A DNA stretch of 64,000 nucleotides. Source: Pseudonocardiaceae bacterium. Its GTDB lineage: Bacteria > Actinomycetota > Actinomycetes > Mycobacteriales > Pseudonocardiaceae. Position numbers and translations under genes: made by a program. The notes under the pieces are model-generated. The model was not told the DNA's origin and ran no database searches. It saw only the letters and a list, made by a program, of their open reading frames with translations. How positions within the stretch are numbered: the stretch's first letter is position 1; each line of letters starts with the position of its first letter. The stretch spans positions 1 through 64,000 of the forward strand of contig WHSZ01000007.1 of NCBI GenBank assembly GCA_009379845.1, given 5' to 3'. Positions 15,452 to 24,371 of this stretch are shown one piece after another.

Positions 15452-16590
15452 CAACACTCGAAACCGAGTGGGCTGACTATGCCCGGCGACTCGCCGACAA
15501 TCTGCTCTCCACTGGCGACGTGTGCTCGGCGGCATGGCATGAGGCGCTCGCCGAAGTGCCGCGACATGTGCTCGTGCCACGCGCCTACCGGCAGGACAGC
15601 ACTGGGAAATGGACCCCATTCGATACCGGTCAAGAGCTCGAACGAGTCTACTCGCCAGAGACCCTGATTACGTCGCTGGCGCACGTTGAGGGGCACGAGA
15701 GCCCGATTTCGTCGAGCACGAAACCCGATCTCATGGTTCGCATGCTCGAAACGCTGGATATCCGCTATGGGCACCGAGTGCTCGAAATCGGCACCGGCAG
15801 CGGATACAACGCCGCGCTTCTGGCCCATCGACTTGGTGATGATTGTGTGTTTTCCGTCGATATCGACACCGAACTCGTGGACCGAGCCCGCGAGCGGCTC
15901 GCTACTGCCGGATACCGGCCGACTCTGCGGGCAGTCGACGGGGAGACAGGGCTAGTCGAGCACGCGCCCTACGACAGGATCCTCGCGACGTGCTCGGTGT
16001 CGGCCGTGCCATGGGCTTGGGCGGAGCAACTCGCTCCCGAAGGTGCGATCCTGGTGGACTTCAAACTGGCTGTAAGCGCCGGTAACCTCGTACATCTACG
16101 ACGAGCTGACGACCGTCTCGAGGGTAGGTTCACCCACCGCTGGGCCGCGTTCATGGCGATGCGCCACGACGAGGAGCCCGAAGCGCGGAGATCCGCAAGC
16201 CGTCCTACGGGTGACCGCAGCCGGTCGACCTCCACGCCAGCACAGCCGTGGAACGAGACGCCGATAGTCTGGTTCCTTGCTCAGCTGCGGCTGCCGCGCG
16301 GCGTGGTGCCTGGTCTCCAATTGCACCCCAAGACCTATCAGCCGACTGCGGCGACGCTCTCGGCGGCCGATGGTTCGTGGGCGCATGTGAGCCTGACCGA
16401 TCAGATCGTGACGGAGGCCGGCCCAAGCTCGTTGTGGTCCCCGGTCGAGCAGGCTTACGGCTGGTGGACAGCAACCGGCCGGCCAAGCTGGGAGCGATTT
16501 GGCCTTACCGTGCGATCCGACGGTCAGCACTGGTTGTGGCTTGACGGGCCCGATAGCCCACAGTGCTGGCAACTCGGCGTGGACAGGTAG
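15448..16590 (+). CDS. tgmC: PIMT-like methyltransferase of the ATP-grasp peptide maturase system
   Basis: A 380-residue protein. A protein-L-isoaspartate O-methyltransferase domain (about 10-230) carries the SAM motif VLEIGTGSGYNAALLA (from 111) and SSSTKPDLM in place of the PIMT substrate loop. A distinct C-terminal domain (about 265-380) is found in RiPP-associated PIMTs. Such enzymes methylate an Asp in the modified peptide, which then cyclises to aspartimide, as shown for fuscimiditide. The NDG dyad in the precursor fits. GTG 15448 overlaps the ligase stop. Base composition is less GC-rich than the flanks, consistent with transfer of the cluster. Confidence 0.9.
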   Translation: MTTLETEWADYARRLADNLLSTGDVCSAAWHEALAEVPRHVLVPRAYRQDSTGKWTPFDTGQELERVYSPETLITSLAHVEGHESPISSSTKPDLMVRMLETLDIRYGHRVLEIGTGSGYNAALLAHRLGDDCVFSVDIDTELVDRARERLATAGYRPTLRAVDGETGLVEHAPYDRILATCSVSAVPWAWAEQLAPEGAILVDFKLAVSAGNLVHLRRADDRLEGRFTHRWAAFMAMRHDEEPEARRSASRPTGDRSRSTSTPAQPWNETPIVWFLAQLRLPRGVVPGLQLHPKTYQPTAATLSAADGSWAHVSLTDQIVTEAGPSSLWSPVEQAYGWWTATGRPSWERFGLTVRSDGQHWLWLDGPDSPQCWQLGVDR

Positions 16591-16593
16591 TCG

Positions 16594-17345
16594 ATGGGTG
16601 ACGAGCAGCAGGCTTCGCAGGGTGTGCCCTCGTGGACGGACGAGGAGATGTTCACCCGTCGCCTGCCGCGTCGACCGGACCCGCAGACCGGGGAACCGTT
16701 CCGCCGCACGGGCTCGCCTACTTCCGTGGTGGTGAAACCAAGCCCGAGGACGATCCGCACCGCGAGATTCGCTTATCGCACAAACCCGATCCGCCGCCCG
16801 GCACGGGGCCGGTTCTTGCCTGGCACCGCGAAAATCATCGAGGAAAAGTTTCCGGCTTCTTCTGGGCGTTTGGACTCCTAACCGCCCTAGCGGCGTTTTC
16901 AATGATCCTCGACGGTGATCCCCTAGCACTATTTACGTTTTGGCCAGGCTGGATAATTATCCTCGTGTTTTCTTATTTGATGTCGGATCCGTTTGGCTAT
17001 TTCTGTTATTCGGCGGGTGCGGATTGGGTGCAGGCGCAGCGGACTCGCTGGGGGATCACCCGCAAGCACTACATCACGCTTTACGACCTCACCGAAATCG
17101 AAGCGTCGTACGGTGGGCCTACCTTTCACCTGCATCTCAGGAACGCTGAGCGTGGTTTCTCGCGTAGCTTCGAGGAACTCCAGCGTGATCGTCGTATTTG
17201 GGATCTGGTCTACAACGGTATCTTGTATTCCGTGGCCAATGGGGCGAAGACCAACAACCAGACGGCCGGAATCCTGCAGCTCAACGAAACTCCGGCGCTG
17301 CGGTTGCGCCGGACCTGGGAGATCCGGAACGGGTTCCGTGAGTGA
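16594..17345 (+). pseudogene. membrane protein with apparent -1 frameshift after the PIMT gene
   Basis: Two frames together make one plausible protein of about 250 residues. ATG 16594 gives 39 residues (MGDEQQASQG...PDPQTGEPFRRTG). At 16710-16713 sense continues one base back as LAYFRGGETKPEDDPHREI and runs to 17345. The C-terminal frame has two hydrophobic helices (AFGLLTALAAFSMIL; FWPGWIIILVFSYL), then a soluble PH-like domain (YITLYDLTEIEASY...ILQLNE). The break is at a GGG run, as in the precursor, so a missed G in the assembly is possible. Otherwise the gene is damaged, or starts at GTG 16632 in the second frame. It starts 4 nt after the PIMT stop and may be part of the operon. Confidence 0.55.
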
Positions 17346-17440
17346 GCGGGACACCCGCAGCATAGTGAGCTTCAACGGCAAAACGCGCACCTGGGTGCGC
17401 CTGCACGGCAACAACGGTTCGGGCGTGTCATGATGCGGGT

Positions 17441-18208
17441 GTGCAGCCGATGGTTGTGGCGCATCGCGGTGCCTCCACGCACCGGGCGGAGCATACGCTT
17501 GGCGCCTACGAATTGGCGATCGAGCAGGGTGCCGACGGGTTGGAATGCGATGTGCGGCTGACCAGGGACGGGCACCTCGTCTGCGTGCACGACCGGCGAA
17601 TCGATCGGACATCGAGCGGCACCGGGTTGGTCAGCGCGCTGAGCCTCGCCGAACTGTCCGAACTGGACTTCTCCGGCTGGCACAATCCGGAAGCGGAACC
17701 GGGCCCGCCTGGCGTGCTCACCCTGGAGACCTTGCTGGAGTTCGCCGTGGACAGCAAGGCCACGCTGTTCGTGGAGACCAAGCATCCGGTTCGTTACGCC
17801 GGCCTTGTCGAGGCGAAGCTGATCGCGCTGCTTTCGCGGTACGGCTTGGCGAACCCGCAGTCCAAAGAGGACTCGCAGGTGCTTGTGATGTCGTTCTCCT
17901 TGCGTGCCATGCGTCGTACCCGGCAGTTGGCGCCGACGCTGCCAACCGTGCTGCTGTTCGCCGCACGGACCCCCGGCAGACGGGACGGCAACCTGCCACC
18001 GGAAGTGGACCTCGCCGGGCCGGGAATCACGCTGCTGCGCGACGATCCCGGCTACGTGGCCCGCGCAGCCGAACGCGGCCACGCCACCTACTGCTGGACG
18101 GTGGACAAGTCCGAAGACATCCTGCTGTGCCGGCGCCTCGGGGTGCGCTACCTCGCCACGAACACCCCGGAGGTCGCGCGCCACACGCTGCGCGGCGATG
18201 GTCGTTAG
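17441..18208 (+). CDS. cytoplasmic glycerophosphodiester phosphodiesterase
   Basis: A 255-residue GDPD-family enzyme lacking a signal peptide. Motifs are AHRGAS near the N-terminus, EHTLGAYELAIEQGADGLECDVRLTRDGHLVCVHD and a late YCWTVDKSEDIL. It resembles mycobacterial GlpQ1-like proteins that hydrolyse glycerophosphodiesters from phospholipid turnover. GTG 17441 is used, with ATG 17450 as an alternative; no good ribosome site is visible for either. It is a distant paralogue of the secreted enzyme at 8253. Confidence 0.88.
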   Translation: MQPMVVAHRGASTHRAEHTLGAYELAIEQGADGLECDVRLTRDGHLVCVHDRRIDRTSSGTGLVSALSLAELSELDFSGWHNPEAEPGPPGVLTLETLLEFAVDSKATLFVETKHPVRYAGLVEAKLIALLSRYGLANPQSKEDSQVLVMSFSLRAMRRTRQLAPTLPTVLLFAARTPGRRDGNLPPEVDLAGPGITLLRDDPGYVARAAERGHATYCWTVDKSEDILLCRRLGVRYLATNTPEVARHTLRGDGR

Positions 18209-18308
18209 CCACGCTGTTAGGCTCGGCCAGACCAACCGGAATACAGCGGCGATCCCAGTAGCGGCCGGGCGGAAACCGAGCAGCACACCGAGGTACGAGG
18301 AGTAGCGG

Positions 18309-19256
18309 GTGGCCAAGCGGACGGCGGTCAAGCGACGCGGCCAGAAACAGGTGCACGACGGGCCGAACCCGCGCCAGCCGTGCCCGTGTGGCTCGGGCAA
18401 GCGGTACAAGGCGTGCCACGGAGCCGAGGGCGGCGCGATCGACGTGCCGGTCGCCCGGCCGTTCGAGGGGCTGGCAGCCGAGCGGGAGCTGGTCGCACTG
18501 CGCGAGTTCGTGCCGTCGGCCACCGTCGCGCTGCCGTTGCGCGTCGAAGCCGACCGCGAGGTCACGCTGGCCACCGTGTTGCCGATGGCCTCGGCAGGGC
18601 TGGTGCGCTCGGACGGTTCCGTGTTCATCGGCATGCAGGTGCAAACCCGATCGTCGGATATCAGCAGGGACCTCGGCCGCGCCATCCGGTGGGCGCTGGA
18701 CGCCGAGCTCGGCGCGGTGCTGCCGGTTGTCGGGCCGGACACCGATCCGGAAGCCGAGCGCCTGCAGGACCTGGTGGACCCGGAGGCCGAGCTGGACCCC
18801 GAGCTGCACACCGACTTCTCCTGGTGGGTCCCGGAGGACACCGAGGCAACCGGCGAAGTCGCGGCCTCGTTGCAGCGCGCGAACGAGGCGATCATGCCGA
18901 CCGAGCGGCTCGGCCCCGGTGCCTACTGGGTGGATGCCGGGGACAAGGCGCACTTGCGGTGGGTCCGGTCGGAGCCGGAGGAACGGCTGCTGCCCGCGAT
19001 GGCTCGGCTGTCCGCCCGCGGCGAGCTGGCGCTCGGCGAGGGTTCCCGGTACGCGGGTTCGTTCCGCGCGCACGGGCTGCTGGTGCCGGTTTGGGATCTG
19101 GACCGCGAGTCACACCCGCGCGAATGGGACCAGCCTGCGCAAGAGTTGGGCCAACGCCTCGATACCGCGCTCGGCTCGCTCGACGACGAACCGCTGTCCG
19201 CCGCGGAACGGCGGGCAAGGGACGGCTTGATCGGCCGCCAGATCACGTTACGTTAA
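18309..19256 (+). CDS. DUF5926 family protein with SEC-C motif
   Basis: A 315-residue soluble protein. Residues 24-40 form a zinc-binding SEC-C motif, CPCGSGKRYKACHG, preceded by a basic KRTAVKRRGQKQ tail. The remaining region matches the actinobacterial DUF5926 family of unknown function and is acidic with no membrane segments. GTG 18309 has AGGAG about 7 nt upstream. SEC-C motifs mediate contact with SecB, ribosomes or other partners, so an adaptor role is possible. It stands alone between GDPD and the sigma factor gene. Confidence 0.85.
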   Translation: MAKRTAVKRRGQKQVHDGPNPRQPCPCGSGKRYKACHGAEGGAIDVPVARPFEGLAAERELVALREFVPSATVALPLRVEADREVTLATVLPMASAGLVRSDGSVFIGMQVQTRSSDISRDLGRAIRWALDAELGAVLPVVGPDTDPEAERLQDLVDPEAELDPELHTDFSWWVPEDTEATGEVAASLQRANEAIMPTERLGPGAYWVDAGDKAHLRWVRSEPEERLLPAMARLSARGELALGEGSRYAGSFRAHGLLVPVWDLDRESHPREWDQPAQELGQRLDTALGSLDDEPLSAAERRARDGLIGRQITLR

Positions 19257-19440
19257 CTTGGTGGTCACGTAGGGAATACGGGGTTCACTCACCGGTATCT
19301 CAGTGCTCCGAACCGCTGAACCCGGCACATCGCCTATGCGTCTACCCTGTGCGCCGAGTAACAGGCAACCCCTCAGCTGGGTCGTGCGTGCACTAATGCG
19401 ACTAGCGCGCGTCACCCGACCGGCATGAGGGAGGTTCACG

Positions 19441-20049
19441 GTGTTCATCGCACAGCCGGCCGCACAAGCGTGCCCTGCTGTGCCGGTGACCACCGCGGAC
19501 TACGGCACCGGGTGGCACGAACGTGCGCGGGTCAGGGGGTACGTAGTGGCGGGCGACACGGCGGACTTCGGGGAGTTCGTCCGTGTCGCCCTGCCCGGCC
19601 TGCTGCGCTACGGGCACGCGCTGACCGGGAACCCGCACGACGCGGCCGACCTGGTGCAGACCGTGCTGGAGAAGGTGGGCGCCCGCTGGACGATGGTGCA
19701 GCGCAAGACCGGTGACCCTGTCGCGTACATCCGGCGGTCGATGGCCAACGCTCATATCAGCAAGTGGCGCCGGACCCGCAAGGAGAACCTGGTCGCCGAC
19801 ATACCCGAGCGAGCCCAGCCGCCGGGCCCCGATTCGTTCGAGAACGAACCACTGTGGCAAGCGTTACGAGATCTGCCGCCGAGGCAACGCGCGGTCATCG
19901 TGCTGCGCTACTACGAGGGGCTGTCCGAAGCGGAGATCGCCGATTCGCTCGGGGTGAGCCAGGGAACGGTGAAAAGCCAGGCAAGCAAGGCGATGAGCAC
20001 GCTGCGCGGGCGCCTGGACGGAGAATACGGGGGGAGGGACGAGCCGTGA
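19441..20049 (+). CDS. ECF sigma factor, SigE family
   Basis: A 202-residue sigma-70 family factor. Sigma region 2 spans about 40-105 (FVRVALPGLLRYGHALTGNPHDAADLVQ) and region 4 about 140-195 (LPPRQRAVIVLRYYEGLSEAEIADSLGVSQGTVKSQ, a helix-turn-helix). GTG 19441 has GGAGG about 6 nt upstream; about 38 extra N-terminal residues precede region 2, so GTG 19546 is an alternative. It overlaps the next gene (GTGA), which encodes its likely membrane partner. It would direct RNA polymerase to an extracytoplasmic-stress regulon; the signal is unknown. Confidence 0.9.
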   Translation: MFIAQPAAQACPAVPVTTADYGTGWHERARVRGYVVAGDTADFGEFVRVALPGLLRYGHALTGNPHDAADLVQTVLEKVGARWTMVQRKTGDPVAYIRRSMANAHISKWRRTRKENLVADIPERAQPPGPDSFENEPLWQALRDLPPRQRAVIVLRYYEGLSEAEIADSLGVSQGTVKSQASKAMSTLRGRLDGEYGGRDEP

Positions 20050-20876
20050 GCCTGAACGACGACGAACTCGACAGCGAGCTGCGCCGGTTGTTCGGCGACG
20101 ACCGGCTCGACCTTCCCGCGCGGCCGGACGCCGGGCGGGCGGTGCTGGCCGGAGCGAAACGCATTCGGCGGCGCCGCGCCATGCTGACCGGCAGCGGCGG
20201 CGCGGTCGCGGTCGCCGCGGTGCTGGTCGCCGGCATCACGCTCACCTCGGGGCAGAACGCCGACCAGCAGCCGCCGTCCGGGCTCGGCGGGCAGACCACC
20301 ATGTCCACGACCGCGAAGCCCTCGCCGCCAAAGACCACGACCACCCCGTCCCCGCCGCCGGCGACCACGCCGGAAACATCTGAGCCCTCGGCCACCACAC
20401 CGCCGGAGACCACTTCGGACACCCGCTCGGCAGGGCCGGGGGCGGAGATCCTCGCCGCTCCGGTGCCGTCCGACGCCACGCTCGGTCCGCAGGGCCTCGG
20501 CGGCCTGCGGCTCGGGATGTCCGCCGAGGAGGCCATCGCGACGGGGCATCTGGGGCCCGACGCGCAGCAGCCGAGGGCGTACTGCGAGAGCTACGAGGTT
20601 TACGGCGGTTCCGGCGCGAACGCCACGATGAACAGCGGGGATGGCCTGATGGCGATCACCGGCGGCCCAAGTACCCGCACCCCGGAAGGCATCGGGTCCG
20701 GATCGACGAAGGACGAGGTGCGGGCCGCTTACCCGAACCTGCAGGATCAGGGCAGCTCCGCGACGACCGCGGTTCCTGGCAACCCGAACGCGGTGTTCAG
20801 CTTCCAGTTCTCCGGCGAGCAGGGACCGGTCTCTCAGGTCAGGATCGCCACGTCCGCCGCGAGGTGCGGCTCCTGA
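20046..20876 (+). CDS. membrane-anchored partner of the ECF sigma factor (anti-sigma-like)
   Basis: A 276-residue protein with a short acidic cytoplasmic N-terminus (about 1-40) and a single transmembrane helix (about 56-76, GGAVAVAAVLVAGITL). A Thr/Pro/Ser linker (about 90-140) and an extracellular globular domain (about 150-276) with two cysteines follow. The GTG overlaps the sigma factor stop. Position and topology are those of an anti-sigma or sensor partner, but the zinc-binding HxxxCxxC anti-sigma motif is absent, so the role is inferred. Confidence 0.72.
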   Translation: MSLNDDELDSELRRLFGDDRLDLPARPDAGRAVLAGAKRIRRRRAMLTGSGGAVAVAAVLVAGITLTSGQNADQQPPSGLGGQTTMSTTAKPSPPKTTTTPSPPPATTPETSEPSATTPPETTSDTRSAGPGAEILAAPVPSDATLGPQGLGGLRLGMSAEEAIATGHLGPDAQQPRAYCESYEVYGGSGANATMNSGDGLMAITGGPSTRTPEGIGSGSTKDEVRAAYPNLQDQGSSATTAVPGNPNAVFSFQFSGEQGPVSQVRIATSAARCGS

Positions 20877-20880
20877 CCTG

Positions 20881-20926
20881 CCGGTGAGTACTTTGCGGTT
20901 CGATAACGCCGCAAAGTACTCACCGG
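20881..20926. terminator. perfect 18-bp hairpin between convergent genes
   Basis: Arms CCGGTGAGTACTTTGCGG (20881-20898) and their exact complement (20909-20926) enclose TTCGATAACG. It lies between the anti-sigma-like gene and ferritin and probably terminates both. The arm motif recurs at 926-970. The GGTTCGATAAC centre is reminiscent of the GGTGCTATAAC core of the other repeat family. Confidence 0.75.
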
Positions 20927-20932
20927 GGTGTT

Positions 20933-21484
20933 TCAGAGGGCGCCGCCTGCGACGGATGGCATGGTCGGGTCGTCGCCGCCGTCCCCGAGGTCTTCACGGG
21001 CCAGGAAGTTCTCCACGTCGAACAGGTTCCCGTTGGATCGCTTGATCACGTTGAGCAGGGTGGACATCTGGGAGACCTCCTCGACCTGCTCCTTGAGGAA
21101 CCACTGCATGAACTGCTCGCCCTGGTAGTCATCCTCGTCGCGGGCGGCCTTGGCCAGTGAGGTGATGTCCGTGGTGACTTCCTTCTCCTGCTTCAGCGCC
21201 AGCTCGACCAGTTCCTCCGCCTTGGAGAAGTCGTTGCGTACCTCGTCGACGTGCGGAATGGTGACATGCTGGTCGTTGTCCATCAGGTACTGCACGATGA
21301 TCATCGCGTGGTTGCGCTCTTCCAGCGCCTGTGCGTAGAAGTGCTTCGCGAGGCGAGGCAGGTCCTCCTTGTCGAACCACACCGCGAGCGCCACGTACTG
21401 GTGTGAGGCGTGGAACTCGTTGCGAATTTGGGTGTGCAGCAGTTCGGTGAACTTCGAATGCGATTTCTTTGTACTCGTCGGCAT
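20933..21484 (-). CDS. ferritin (BfrB-type, iron storage)
   Basis: A 183-residue nonheme ferritin that oxidises Fe(II) at a diiron centre and stores it in a 24-mer. Ligand motifs include RNEFHASHQYVALAVWF, ALEERNHAMI and a later QWFLKEQVEE. No heme-ligand Met typical of bacterioferritin is evident, matching BfrB/FtnA of mycobacteria. Upstream lie two to three IdeR-like boxes. In mycobacteria IdeR activates bfrB through such tandem boxes under high iron, so the same control is likely. Confidence 0.92.
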   Translation of the reverse strand: MPTSTKKSHSKFTELLHTQIRNEFHASHQYVALAVWFDKEDLPRLAKHFYAQALEERNHAMIIVQYLMDNDQHVTIPHVDEVRNDFSKAEELVELALKQEKEVTTDITSLAKAARDEDDYQGEQFMQWFLKEQVEEVSQMSTLLNVIKRSNGNLFDVENFLAREDLGDGGDDPTMPSVAGGAL

Positions 21485-21520
21485 ATTTCAAAGGTACCGT
21501 TGCCAATAGGGTCGTTTCCA

Positions 21521-21600
21521 GCTAGGAAAGCCTTAGCAACCCTATTCGTGGAATTGTTAGGTAAGGCTAGGGAAAATCTATTAAGGTTAGGTATTCCTTA
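21521..21600 (-). promoter_or_regulatory. tandem IdeR/DtxR-like iron boxes upstream of ferritin
   Basis: Compared with the iron-box consensus TTAGGTTAGGCTAACCTAA, the window 21582-21600 (TAAGGTTAGGTATTCCTTA) matches at 13 of 19 positions. The site at 21557-21575 (TTAGGTAAGGCTAGGGAAA) also matches well, and 21521-21539 is a weaker third candidate. They lie about 40-116 bp upstream of the ferritin start in an AT-rich island. Tandem boxes are the hallmark of IdeR activation of bfrB. Confidence 0.7.
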
Positions 21601-21650
21601 TTGCCGCGCCCTCAGGTTCCCGGCTCGCGATATGCCGCCGTAGCGGGGTT

Positions 21651-22892
21651 TTACAGTGCGGTGCGGGTAATCGGGCATGACATGCACCGCGGCCCGCCCC
21701 GGCCCGATCCCAGCTCGGAACCGGCGATACGCAGTACTTCGATACCGGAATTTTCCAGGCGCGCATTGGTTTCCACATTGCGTTCGTAAGCGACCAGCAC
21801 GCCGGGAGCCAATGCGAGCGTGTTGTTTCCGTCATCCCATTGCTCGCGCTCTGCCGTTACCGGATCAAGGCCGGTGTGGATAACCCGGAGCCGATCGATG
21901 CCCATCGCGTTCGCCGCGGCCGTCAGGAATGGCTCCGGCCCGCCGACCCGCACGCTGCCGCCGTCCTCGGCCGGCCACACCGGGTAGGCCCGCAGGGTGT
22001 CCCGGATCGCCGGGTACATCACCACGGCGTCCCGGTCCACCATCGTGCAGACGGTGTCCAGATGCATGCTCGCCCGGTCCTGCGAGATCGGCACGGCCAG
22101 CACGGTGTGCGCGAGGCCGTCCGAAAACGCCGATCGTGCGAGGGCTTCCGCGCCCGCGGGCGTGGTCCGTTCACCGACCCCGATGGCGAGCACACCGGGA
22201 GCGAGCAGCAGCACGTCGCCGCCCTCAACCGGGGCCGAGTGGGCCCCGTACGCGCGCCCGCAGGCACGGAATCGCGGGTGGTAGGCATAGATCAGGTCGA
22301 GCACGCTGGTTTCCCTGCGCCTGGCGGGCATGGCAAGCGAGGCGATCGCGATCCGGTCGGCGATCCACGCCGACGAGTCCCGGGTGAACAGCAGGTTCGG
22401 CAGCGGATCAACGGCGAAGTCGTGTGCGTGGTGCATCTGGCGCACCAGCGAGGCGCCCTCCGCGGCCGGCAACTCCTCGAAGGTCAGCCCCGCGGTGAGC
22501 ACCCCGGCCAGCGTCTCGGAATCCACAGTAGACAGGTAGGAGCGAAGCGCGTCGGCGAGCTGGCCGCCGAGCCTGCGCTCGTCCACCGCGGCGTGCACTC
22601 CCGCGCTGTGTGCCCGTGCGTCGGCCAGCGCGGTGCACAGCGCGTCGGCGAGCAGCAGTACCTCGACGCCGTGCTCCCGCAACACCCCCGCGAAGGCGTC
22701 GTGTTCCTGCTGCGCGCGATCGACCCACGGGATGCTGTCGAACAGCAGCTTGTCGTTGTTGCGTGGGGTGAGCCGCTTCAGCTCGGCGCCAGGCCGGTGC
22801 AGCAACACGGATCGCAGCGGGCCGACCTCGCTGTCCACATACGGTGCCGGTGCGGTCGCGGTGCTGGTCGGGACCGACGAGTGGGTGCTCAC
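21651..22892 (-). CDS. arcA: arginine deiminase
   Basis: A 413-residue enzyme converting L-arginine to citrulline and ammonia. Guanidino-group-modifying family motifs are [24 protein letters not shown] and the C-terminal GGPRCMSCP with nucleophile Cys403. Length matches the family (about 400-415). GTG 22892 gives the usual N-terminus; longer in-frame extensions run antisense through the next gene. No carbamate kinase, ornithine carbamoyltransferase or antiporter adjoins it, so it is a stand-alone arcA, perhaps for nitrogen or acid response. Confidence 0.93.
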   Translation of the reverse strand: MSTHSSVPTSTATAPAPYVDSEVGPLRSVLLHRPGAELKRLTPRNNDKLLFDSIPWVDRAQQEHDAFAGVLREHGVEVLLLADALCTALADARAHSAGVHAAVDERRLGGQLADALRSYLSTVDSETLAGVLTAGLTFEELPAAEGASLVRQMHHAHDFAVDPLPNLLFTRDSSAWIADRIAIASLAMPARRRETSVLDLIYAYHPRFRACGRAYGAHSAPVEGGDVLLLAPGVLAIGVGERTTPAGAEALARSAFSDGLAHTVLAVPISQDRASMHLDTVCTMVDRDAVVMYPAIRDTLRAYPVWPAEDGGSVRVGGPEPFLTAAANAMGIDRLRVIHTGLDPVTAEREQWDDGNNTLALAPGVLVAYERNVETNARLENSGIEVLRIAGSELGSGRGGPRCMSCPITRTAL

Positions 22893-23010
22893 GGGGTTCA
22901 ACCCTAACGGCGGCGAGCCGGTAAGACTTCGGTAAGCACGATCGTCGGCACCGCGCGCGCCGGTCCGCGGTCCAATGGGCGACGAACGCGACGAGCGGGA
23001 GGTACTCGAC

Positions 23011-23562
23011 ATGCGCAAGATCATGCGGCGACCGGTGACCTGGGTGATCGCCGGACTGGCCGTGGTGCTGCTGGCCGGCGGGCTGTGGGCGTTCCAGCCG
23101 TGGAAGGCGTTCACCCAGAGCACCGTGAACGAGGAGCTGCCGGCCGCGGCGGCGCAGCCGTCACCGGACACCCAGTCACGGGACGTCCCGTCAAGCACGA
23201 CGCCGAGTGCCCCCGCCGAACCGGAGGTCCTCGCCAACGGCGAGTTCGTCGACGGCGAGCACGAGACGTCCGGCACCGCGCGGGTGCTCGAACTCGCGGA
23301 AGGCAAGCGGGTGCTCCGGCTGGAGGGATTCTCCACTTCGGACGGACCAGATGTGCATGTGTGGCTCAGCGATCAGAAATCCGGCGGCGACTGGGGCAGC
23401 TATGACGACGGTCGCTACATTCCGCTCGGCAAGATGAAGGCGACCGACGGTAATCAGAACTACGTGCTGCCGGACGGCGCCACACTTGGCGGGATGCGCA
23501 GCGCGGTGATCTGGTGCGATCGGTTCAACGTCGCCTTCGGCTCCGCCCCGCTTGATCTCTAA
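23011..23562 (+). CDS. DM13 domain membrane-anchored protein
   Basis: A 183-residue protein. One N-terminal membrane anchor (about 9-28) is followed by an Ala/Pro/Ser linker and a DM13 domain (about 78-183: [45 protein letters not shown]). DM13 domains carry a conserved Cys and are proposed to work in extracellular redox chemistry. GGGAGG upstream supports ATG 23011 over 22975. It converges on the CPBP gene with a 4-bp overlap of stop codons. Confidence 0.85.
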   Translation: MRKIMRRPVTWVIAGLAVVLLAGGLWAFQPWKAFTQSTVNEELPAAAAQPSPDTQSRDVPSSTTPSAPAEPEVLANGEFVDGEHETSGTARVLELAEGKRVLRLEGFSTSDGPDVHVWLSDQKSGGDWGSYDDGRYIPLGKMKATDGNQNYVLPDGATLGGMRSAVIWCDRFNVAFGSAPLDL

Positions 23563-24371
23563 GGCAGCGAGGAGACGTGGTCGCGGAGCAAGGAATACCC
23601 AACGAACGCGACCACATCCAGCAGCGTGTGCGCGATGATCAGCGGCCACAACCGGTTGGTGCGCTGCCAGATACGCCCGAACAGCAGCCCCATCAGCAGG
23701 TTGCCGATGAACCCGCCGATGCCTTGGTACAGGTGGTACGAGCCGCGCAGGATCGCAGCGACAAGCAACGACGTGTTCTCCCGCCAGCGGAGCTGCCGCA
23801 GCCTGGTGAGCAGGTACCCGACCACGAGCACCTCCTCGGCCCAGGCATTTCCAGCGGCGGCCAGCGTCAGCACGATCGGCCGCCACCACGACTCATCCAA
23901 AGTGGAGGGTTGAACGGCGAGGTTGAGCCCGGCGTTCCACGCGACGAGGTAGAACACCAGGCCGGGAATGCCGATCAGCGCGGTCAGACCGGCGCCGGTC
24001 AGGGCGTCCCTGCCGAGCCTGCGGGAGCCAAGCCCGATCGACGCGAGCCGAATCCCGGTACGCCACAGTAGGTATGCGCCGAGCGCGCCCCACGCGAGCA
24101 GCCGGAGCACGGAGCTCAGCTGGCTGAGCAGATCGAGCCAGCCGATCGTGGCGCCGGGCTCGTTGATCGCCACGCGCTGCTCGTTGAGCGCCGTGGTGCG
24201 CAGCAGCGAGTCCAGAAGGGACAGCAGGCTGTTCAGCCCGGCCAGTCCGAGCGTGAGCGTAAAAACGATCACCAGCTCGGCGACGACGCCCCGGCGCTGT
24301 GCGGGATCGTCGAGTGGCGCGGGTTCGTCCGGGCGCGGGGGTGCGAGCCAGGCGCGCAGGCGGGAAGTCAC
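23559..24371 (-). CDS. CPBP family intramembrane metalloprotease
   Basis: A 270-residue membrane protein with about seven helices. The CPBP/Abi motif 1 appears as AWAEEVLVVGYLL (the glutamate pair), followed by ILRGSYHLYQG and a late LIIAHTLLDVV, supplying the conserved Glu/Arg/His residues of the CAAX-protease/bacteriocin-processing fold. Relatives process exported proteins or confer peptide immunity. The neighbours give no clue to the substrate. Confidence 0.87.
   Translation of the reverse strand: MTSRLRAWLAPPRPDEPAPLDDPAQRRGVVAELVIVFTLTLGLAGLNSLLSLLDSLLRTTALNEQRVAINEPGATIGWLDLLSQLSSVLRLLAWGALGAYLLWRTGIRLASIGLGSRRLGRDALTGAGLTALIGIPGLVFYLVAWNAGLNLAVQPSTLDESWWRPIVLTLAAAGNAWAEEVLVVGYLLTRLRQLRWRENTSLLVAAILRGSYHLYQGIGGFIGNLLMGLLFGRIWQRTNRLWPLIIAHTLLDVVAFVGYSLLRDHVSSLP

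Noticed and set aside
21651-22892. Complete arginine deiminase (arc) operon
   Set aside because: Only arcA is present; the neighbours encode a DM13 protein and ferritin, not arcB, arcC or arcD.
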